A DNA stretch of 9,518 bases from contig DAHVOT010000028.1 of NCBI GenBank assembly GCA_027318675.1, positions 1 to 9,518 of the forward strand. Direction: 5' to 3'. This document shows positions 6,173-9,518 of this stretch, in pieces. The notes below the pieces were generated by a model. The model was not told where the DNA came from, ran no database searches, and was given only the letters and a program-made list of their open reading frames with translations. This DNA is from an archaeon. Its GTDB lineage: Archaea; Nanobdellota; Nanobdellia; Pacearchaeales; GW2011-AR1. Each line of letters opens with the position of its first letter. The stretch's first letter is position 1. The position numbers and the translations under genes were made by a program.

Positions 6173-8170
6173 ATGGGAAAAAGTGGTTGGAAATGCATTG
6201 TTGTTTTTTCTTTGTTTGTTTTAACATTTGGAATAATATCTGCTCAACTTATCCTTAACCAAGATTTACCTAAAGGTAATATTATGAATATTACAAATGA
6301 GAGTTTTGCGGAGCATATTCTTAATCAGCCAGTTGAACTAAATATTATGAAAAGTTCTATGAGAACCTTAGCTTCCAGTGTTAATACTATAACTATTATC
6401 TGGCCTGAACCAGGATATTATTACATAACTGACGAGATGTTGCTGTGGATTATGACAAAAAATCCATCTACCTGTACTTATTCTTTTAATAGTGGTCCAG
6501 AAGTAGGCATGATAGGCAATGAAACTAATAAAACAGATCATTCAGAATTTATTCCAGGATTAGTTGATAATATGGCAAGTGATGAACCTTATTTTGTTGA
6601 TTTCTATTGTGATGATGGCTCTGGTGTAATAACAGATTATACTTACTTTTGGATAAATACAAGTGAATTAGATAAGTATGTTCTTAGAGCTAATCAGGGA
6701 AAGTGGAATTATCTAAGTTCCGAACAAGCTTGGTATGCAGAATATGAGGGACTTTTAGATGTTTATCTGGCTTATTATAGAAATGGAGAGAATGATGTTT
6801 ATGATAAAATAGGAATTCTAATTTTTAGCAACAAAACTTCTCTTGATAATTTTAAGAAAAATCTAACTGATGAATATAGTTCAAACCTTTCTGTTCAAGT
6901 GATTGGAGGAAAAAATTTCTATACTTTTTATGATGAAGGAAAATTTCTTGGATGGAGCAGTGGAAATTATTTTATATTGAATAGAGTTTATTCATATGGG
7001 AATTCAACACCTGTGGATTTGTCAACTCCAAATGATATAATTAATCCTTATCTTGAAAAATATCCAAATGATTTAAGAATTGGAACTTGTGGTGATGGAA
7101 AAGTTAACATATACAATTTAGATGGAAAGAAAGAAGAGTGTGACAAAAATCAGGAAAGTATTTCATGCGGAATAAACATAGGTGAGTGTAAACCAGGCGT
7201 TAAGATAAGAAAGTGCAATACTGATTGCACATGGCAGGCTTATGGAGCATGCAATGCAACAACTGCAAAAACAGAAGTTTGTTACGACAACAAGGATAAT
7301 GATTGTGATGGAATAATTGATGAGAATTGTGAGAGATTTTTAATATTAAGCCCAAATAGATCTTTCTATAACACTACAAATATACTCCTAAGTGTAAATG
7401 GAACTTATAATTTTTCAAAATTAGGATATTCTGATAATCCAGAAACATACTTTAAATTTAATTTATTATGCTCTAATTGTAAAAATTATTCAGGATTAAA
7501 GACATTCAAAGAGGGAAATCATACTTTGATAGCTAATGGTACGCTTGCAAATGGCACAAAAATAATTAATCATACTAAATTTGTTGTAGATACAAAGAAA
7601 CCACAATTTTCTACAATAAAACCTTCAAGTCTTAAGTATACTAATGGAAGTGATTTTTTTATTAAATATTCAGAAGAAAATTGCAATAACTTGATATTAA
7701 ATGTAAATGGTTCAGATATTAAAACAATCTCTTGTAAATCGGGTAAATCGATTAATGAATCATTTTTCCAGAATTTGAGTAAGTACAATAATCAAACTGT
7801 TTATTATAAATTTAAGATGATTGATAAAGCTGGAAATGCATACGAATCTAGAACTACAAATATAAAAGTTGATACAAAATCACCTGAAATAAAGAATCTC
7901 AAGGTTGAAAAATCCTTAATTGGAACATATATAATATTTAATATGACCATATTAAATGAAGATAAATATAGCTTGTATAAAATAGAATATTTAGATAATT
8001 TATCTTCAAGTACAATAAACCCAACATGGAAGTCTTTATGTACTAGTTTAAAACCTGGAAATATCTGTTACAAAAAAGTTTATTCTAAGGCAGGAAATCA
8101 TAATATAATCATAAGAGCTAGAGATGATGCTGGAAACAGTGATTCTAAAATAGTTAATCTTAAGATATAA
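6173..8170 (+). CDS. Secreted multidomain surface protein with a MopE-like metal-binding motif and Ig-like domains
   Basis: This is a 665-aa protein with a signal peptide (hydrophobic 8-22, cleavage near ISA-QL at 24/25). A first domain (about 65-165) contains few Cys. A second (about 170-300) includes WYAEYEGLLDVYLAYYRNG and FLGWSSGNYFILN and looks like a discrete sensor- or lipoprotein-type domain of unknown function. Residues 306-386 are Cys-rich: CGDGKVN...EECD resembles the CGDG..N..EECD repeat of bacterial surface proteins, and EVCYDNKDNDCDGIIDENC (368-386) is the 'putative metal-binding' motif known from MopE-like proteins, with Asp ligands likely for Ca2+. The rest (about 390-665) is two or three Ig-like modules, each introduced by VDTK-x-P (472-477, 566-571) and ending in GN-x-hydrophobic strands. 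It is rich in N-x-S/T sites, which suggests heavy N-glycosylation. There is no C-terminal anchor. It probably acts in adhesion or host contact, by inference. It stands alone in its orientation and converges on the repeat-cassette region. Confidence 0.85.
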   Translation: MGKSGWKCIVVFSLFVLTFGIISAQLILNQDLPKGNIMNITNESFAEHILNQPVELNIMKSSMRTLASSVNTITIIWPEPGYYYITDEMLLWIMTKNPSTCTYSFNSGPEVGMIGNETNKTDHSEFIPGLVDNMASDEPYFVDFYCDDGSGVITDYTYFWINTSELDKYVLRANQGKWNYLSSEQAWYAEYEGLLDVYLAYYRNGENDVYDKIGILIFSNKTSLDNFKKNLTDEYSSNLSVQVIGGKNFYTFYDEGKFLGWSSGNYFILNRVYSYGNSTPVDLSTPNDIINPYLEKYPNDLRIGTCGDGKVNIYNLDGKKEECDKNQESISCGINIGECKPGVKIRKCNTDCTWQAYGACNATTAKTEVCYDNKDNDCDGIIDENCERFLILSPNRSFYNTTNILLSVNGTYNFSKLGYSDNPETYFKFNLLCSNCKNYSGLKTFKEGNHTLIANGTLANGTKIINHTKFVVDTKKPQFSTIKPSSLKYTNGSDFFIKYSEENCNNLILNVNGSDIKTISCKSGKSINESFFQNLSKYNNQTVYYKFKMIDKAGNAYESRTTNIKVDTKSPEIKNLKVEKSLIGTYIIFNMTILNEDKYSLYKIEYLDNLSSSTINPTWKSLCTSLKPGNICYKKVYSKAGNHNIIIRARDDAGNSDSKIVNLKI

Positions 8171-8185
8171 GTCGTGTGCTTCCAA

Positions 8186-8317
8186 GGAATCAAACCCAAA
8201 CCCCTATATTCCCCTAAAATTCACAAAAATTAATATAAATTTACCTTTTTTTAGGCTTAATAGGTAAATTTATAGATATACTGAAGGGAGGTTGGAGTAA
8301 CCAAGATAGAATTGTTC
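8186..8317. repeat. Long intergenic repeat, copy 1
   Basis: This 132-base stretch aligns without gaps to 8738-8869, with about 113 identical positions (roughly 86%, counted by eye). Conservation is strongest over the central 50 or so bases (8227-8274), where I count only one mismatch up to the end of the inverted repeat. It lies between the end of the 665-aa gene and the immunity-like gene, where two genes converge. Its left flank does not carry the GGCGGATGGA block found beside copy 2, so this copy looks like the terminal one of the array. It contains an inverted repeat, TATA-like sequence on both strands and a T7 tract on the plus strand that might stop the incoming plus-strand transcript. 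Confidence 0.8.
8234..8274. repeat. Perfect 12-bp inverted repeat inside repeat copy 1
   Basis: The left arm TATAAATTTACC (8234-8245) and right arm GGTAAATTTATA (8263-8274) are perfectly complementary, with a 17-base spacer of T7 followed by AGGCTTAATA. In copy 2 the same structure is kept with one change in the left arm (8787-8798, ending ACA). Each arm also reads as a TATA box, so this may be a back-to-back promoter pair, a binding site for a dimeric protein, or a hairpin in RNA. The sequence alone does not decide. Confidence 0.7.
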
Positions 8318-8359
8318 TGTTTAATCATAAATTAATTTAATGAATAAATTTTTGAGAAA

Positions 8360-8668
8360 TTATTTACTTAATTTAGTTAATTTTTCCTTAACAATTTCTT
8401 TTAATTGGTCTTCTGTCAAACTAATCCTCCTAGAACTTTCATCCTCAATAGGGTAGTTTAAACAATCACAATCAGAATGAAGTTCATCAAGAAGATCATG
8501 TTCTTTATTTGAATAACTTTTTTTATCGTATCCGTCTTTAGCTTCTCTCAAATCCGTATTCCAGAATGGCATATATAAATTAACAAACTTTTTCCCAGTA
8601 ATTTTTCCTGAAATAAAATCTTCCATCCATCCAAGAATGATCTCCATTATTTCTTTTTTTGATTTCAT
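8360..8668 (-). CDS. Colicin-D-like immunity domain protein (tentative)
   Basis: This is a 102-aa acidic cytoplasmic protein with no signal or membrane segment. The layout is a helix with FISGKITGKKFVNLYMPFW (18-36), a charged middle, LLDELHSDCDCLNYP (59-73), then ISLTEDQLKEIVKEKLTKL (82-100). It follows the pattern of small colicin-immunity-like proteins ('F.SG.I...EF...Y', 'LD.L..D.D.Y', 'I.E.+L+..V...L..L'), which bind and block tRNase-type bacteriocin or contact toxins. No toxin gene is adjacent, so it would be an orphan immunity gene, perhaps protecting against toxins of neighbours or hosts. This is pattern recognition from memory and the match could be to an unrelated helical family. 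It lies singly between repeat copies 1 and 2. Its promoter segment is nearly identical to that of the next gene (9249-9285 vs 8702-8738, 33 of 37 bases), although the two proteins are unrelated. Confidence 0.7.
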   Translation of the reverse strand: MKSKKEIMEIILGWMEDFISGKITGKKFVNLYMPFWNTDLREAKDGYDKKSYSNKEHDLLDELHSDCDCLNYPIEDESSRRISLTEDQLKEIVKEKLTKLSK

Positions 8669-8700
8669 CTTACATTTACACTTAATTATTCCAACAAACC

Positions 8701-8722
8701 AAACTTTTTAATATTTTAGAAA
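8701..8722 (-). promoter_or_regulatory. TATA promoter of the immunity-like gene
   Basis: On the minus strand CTAAAATATTAAAAAGTTT lies 35-50 bases before the ATG at 8668, leaving a leader of perhaps 15-25 bases. It is part of a 37-base block (8702-8738) that recurs before the 108-aa gene (9249-9285) with four mismatches. A second minus-strand TATA sequence inside the repeat (8821-8831, identical to the ferredoxin promoter) could give a longer leader of about 130 bases. Confidence 0.5.
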
Positions 8723-8869
8723 AGGCAGGCGGATGGAGGAATCAAACTCAAAACCCCGCATTTCCCCAAAATCCACAAAAATTAATATAAATTTACATTT
8801 TTTTAGGCTTAATAGGTAAATTTATAAATATAATGCTGGATGGATTGAGTAACCAAGACAGAAGTGTTC
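8702..8869. repeat. Long intergenic repeat, copy 2, with promoter block
   Basis: Bases 8738-8869 match copy 1 (8186-8317) over 132 bases without gaps. Bases 8702-8738 and 8850-8869 match the two halves of copy 3 (9249-9285 and 9286-9305). The 7-base GGATGGA occurs at 8731-8737 and again at 8838-8844, flanking 100 bases that copy 3 lacks. On the minus strand this module follows the 108-aa gene and precedes the immunity-like gene, so it acts as both end of one cassette and promoter of the next. It is richer in G and C than its surroundings over 8724-8767. Confidence 0.8.
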
Positions 8870-8903
8870 GGATTAGACCTAAATTATACTTAACTATTAT
8901 TAA

Positions 8904-9230
8904 TTAAGATATTCTTTCAATTTCTTCTAAACTACAAATACCTTTATTGTGCTTTTTATCTAAATATCCAATAACAACTCCATTTATCGTTTTTTCTGCT
9001 TGAATAACTATTATCAAAATTTTCTTCTTTCCAAAGATTCTTCTTTTGTTCAAATAAGCAAAAAATGGTATCCCAAATTTTACTGGAGTTGATTTATTTT
9101 CTGGAGTATCTTGGGGAAGATAAAAAACAGCTAGTCCTCTTTCAAAATCCTCTTTAGTAGCAATTCTATTTTTAATAGTAGCAATTCCCTTCAAATTCTT
9201 AATATCCAACTCTACCTTCTTTTTATTCAT
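8904..9230 (-). CDS. Small protein of unknown function in the repeat-flanked array
   Basis: This is a 108-aa basic cytoplasmic protein without signal peptide or membrane segment. It begins with a charged strand (MNKKKVELDIKNLKGIATIK), then NRIATKEDFERGLAVFYLP (21-39), a Pro/Lys loop, GIPFFAYLNK, a strand ILIIVIQAEKTINGVVIGYL (70-89), and ends KGICSLEEIERIS. The strand-rich layout with one Cys near the C-terminus suggests a small beta-barrel-like fold. I recall similar short bacterial proteins of the 'AVFYL... VIQAE... G.C...E' kind without known function, but I cannot name a family. It sits alone between repeat copies 2 and 3, in the same orientation as the immunity-like gene, with a near-identical promoter block. 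That makes a related role (immunity, antitoxin or defence) plausible but unproven. The ATG at 9230 lies about 30 bases after the TATA box. Confidence 0.7.
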   Translation of the reverse strand: MNKKKVELDIKNLKGIATIKNRIATKEDFERGLAVFYLPQDTPENKSTPVKFGIPFFAYLNKRRIFGKKKILIIVIQAEKTINGVVIGYLDKKHNKGICSLEEIERIS

Positions 9231-9248
9231 CTCTATTCAAATCAACAC

Positions 9249-9305
9249 AACTTTTTAAGATTTTATAAAGAGCAGGCGGATGGAGTAGCTAGTGCAGAAG
9301 TGTTC
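9249..9305. repeat. Short intergenic repeat, copy 3 (lacks the central segment)
   Basis: The left part (9249-9285) matches 8702-8738 of copy 2 at 33 of 37 bases. The right part (9286-9305) matches 8850-8869, with the last 11 bases CAGAAGTGTTC identical. The 111 bases between those blocks in copy 2 are absent here, and only one GGATGGA is present (9279-9285 region). Copy 3 ends 16 bases before the stop of the small membrane-protein frame, so it occupies the same position relative to its neighbours as copies 1 and 2. Confidence 0.7.
9251..9270 (-). promoter_or_regulatory. TATA promoter of the 108-aa gene
   Basis: On the minus strand CTTTATAAAATCTTAAAAAG is centred about 30 bases before the ATG at 9230, predicting a leader of a few bases. 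The box and the adjoining GCAGGCGGATGGAG block are shared with the promoter of the immunity-like gene (33 of 37 positions over 9249-9285 against 8702-8738). Confidence 0.55.
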
Positions 9306-9321
9306 AGTTCTATTGAGGTTA

Positions 9322-9518
9322 TCATTTTATTAAATAGAAAACAAAAAACAATATTGCTAAAATTGTAAAAAATATACTCAAAAGATAAAGTAAATACCCC
9401 TCACGCAAATGTTCTTTTTTAAAATAAAAATGAGGAAGAAATAAAGCCAAGTTAAATCTTGATTCAAGCCATGTATGAATATTAGGTTGAGGAGGCATCT
9501 TTGAATAAGAAGATGAAA
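9322..9518 (-). CDS. Tiny membrane protein, start at 9498 or beyond the window edge
   Basis: A minus-strand frame stays open from the window edge to a TGA at 9322-9324. The ATG at 9498 gives 58 residues beginning MPPQPNIHTWLESRFNLALF and ending in one strong transmembrane helix (about residues 35-57, rich in Leu, Ile and Phe) with a final Lys. The frame remains open for six codons upstream of that ATG, so the protein could be longer and partial here. If leaderless, its TATA box should lie just outside the window near 9520-9530. The orientation and the repeat just after the stop match the two neighbouring single-gene units, which supports its being real. Small anchored proteins of this size are common as toxins, holins or accessory subunits, but nothing in the sequence picks one. 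Confidence 0.5.
   Translation of the reverse strand, partial: SSSYSKMPPQPNIHTWLESRFNLALFLPHFYFKKEHLREGYLLYLLSIFFTILAILFFVFYLIK

Noticed and set aside
8246..8252. T7 tract as a definite transcription terminator
   Set aside because: It is well placed to stop the 665-aa gene transcript, but it lies in the loop of the inverted repeat and also recurs in copy 2, where no plus-strand gene ends. The role is left open.
8724..8877. A functional tRNA or structured RNA gene in the GC-richer intergenic patch
   Set aside because: No cloverleaf can be folded: the T-stem does not pair, there is no D-arm or anticodon arm, and base changes between copies 1 and 2 are not compensatory.
8171..9321. True integron with attC sites
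   Set aside because: Orientation and spacing resemble integron cassettes, but I find no GTTRRRY core, no attC-like long imperfect palindrome spanning each module, and no integrase gene. I call it cassette-like only.
8171..9321. CRISPR array
   Set aside because: The repeats are too long, too few and too diverged, and the spacers are genes of about 300 bases.

Overview
The window is strongly AT-rich. Its genes have TATA-like boxes about 20-40 bases upstream of the start codon and no Shine-Dalgarno motif that I can see, which points to an archaeon with leaderless or near-leaderless transcripts. The protein types suggest a DPANN archaeon of the Woesearchaeota/Pacearchaeota kind: Lys/Glu/Ile-rich surface proteins, a membrane protein with a Tyr-rich cytoplasmic 'RNGKLYGPY' head, and an orphan secretion-ATPase-like domain paired with a coiled-coil protein. 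The lineage is an inference from style; no rRNA or marker gene is present.

Bases 1-2356 hold a two-gene plus-strand unit: a secreted 235-aa protein and a single-pass 498-aa membrane protein with Glu-rich linkers. It meets, tail to tail with a 13-base overlap, a minus-strand pair (2344-3652). That pair encodes a coiled-coil protein followed by a protein whose C-terminal domain resembles the N-terminal domain of archaeal type II/IV secretion (FlaI/PilB-like) ATPases but has no motor domain. Upstream on the same strand are a 700-aa relative of phosphoenolpyruvate synthase/pyruvate phosphate dikinase (3699-5801) and a 60-aa ferredoxin (5843-6025). The dikinase relative lacks the whole phosphohistidine domain as well as the catalytic Cys and a metal-binding Asp, so it is probably not an ordinary PEP synthase. 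Divergent from the ferredoxin is a 665-aa secreted protein (6173-8170) with a Cys-rich MopE-like DNDCDG metal-binding segment and Ig-like C-terminal domains.

The right end (8171-9518) looks different. Small unrelated genes lie in the same minus orientation, one at a time, separated by copies of a conserved intergenic module. One resembles colicin-D-type immunity proteins, one is unknown, and one is a tiny membrane protein. Two long module copies are about 86% identical without gaps over 132 bases. A third is a short version lacking about 111 internal bases, and the junction coincides with a 7-base direct repeat. The module carries TATA-like promoter sequence for the gene to its left and a 12-bp perfect inverted repeat in the leftmost copy. 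The layout resembles an array of exchangeable single-gene cassettes, perhaps immunity or defence genes, and is the most interesting feature along with the degenerate dikinase. No tRNA, rRNA, CRISPR array, transposase or integrase gene is recognisable.
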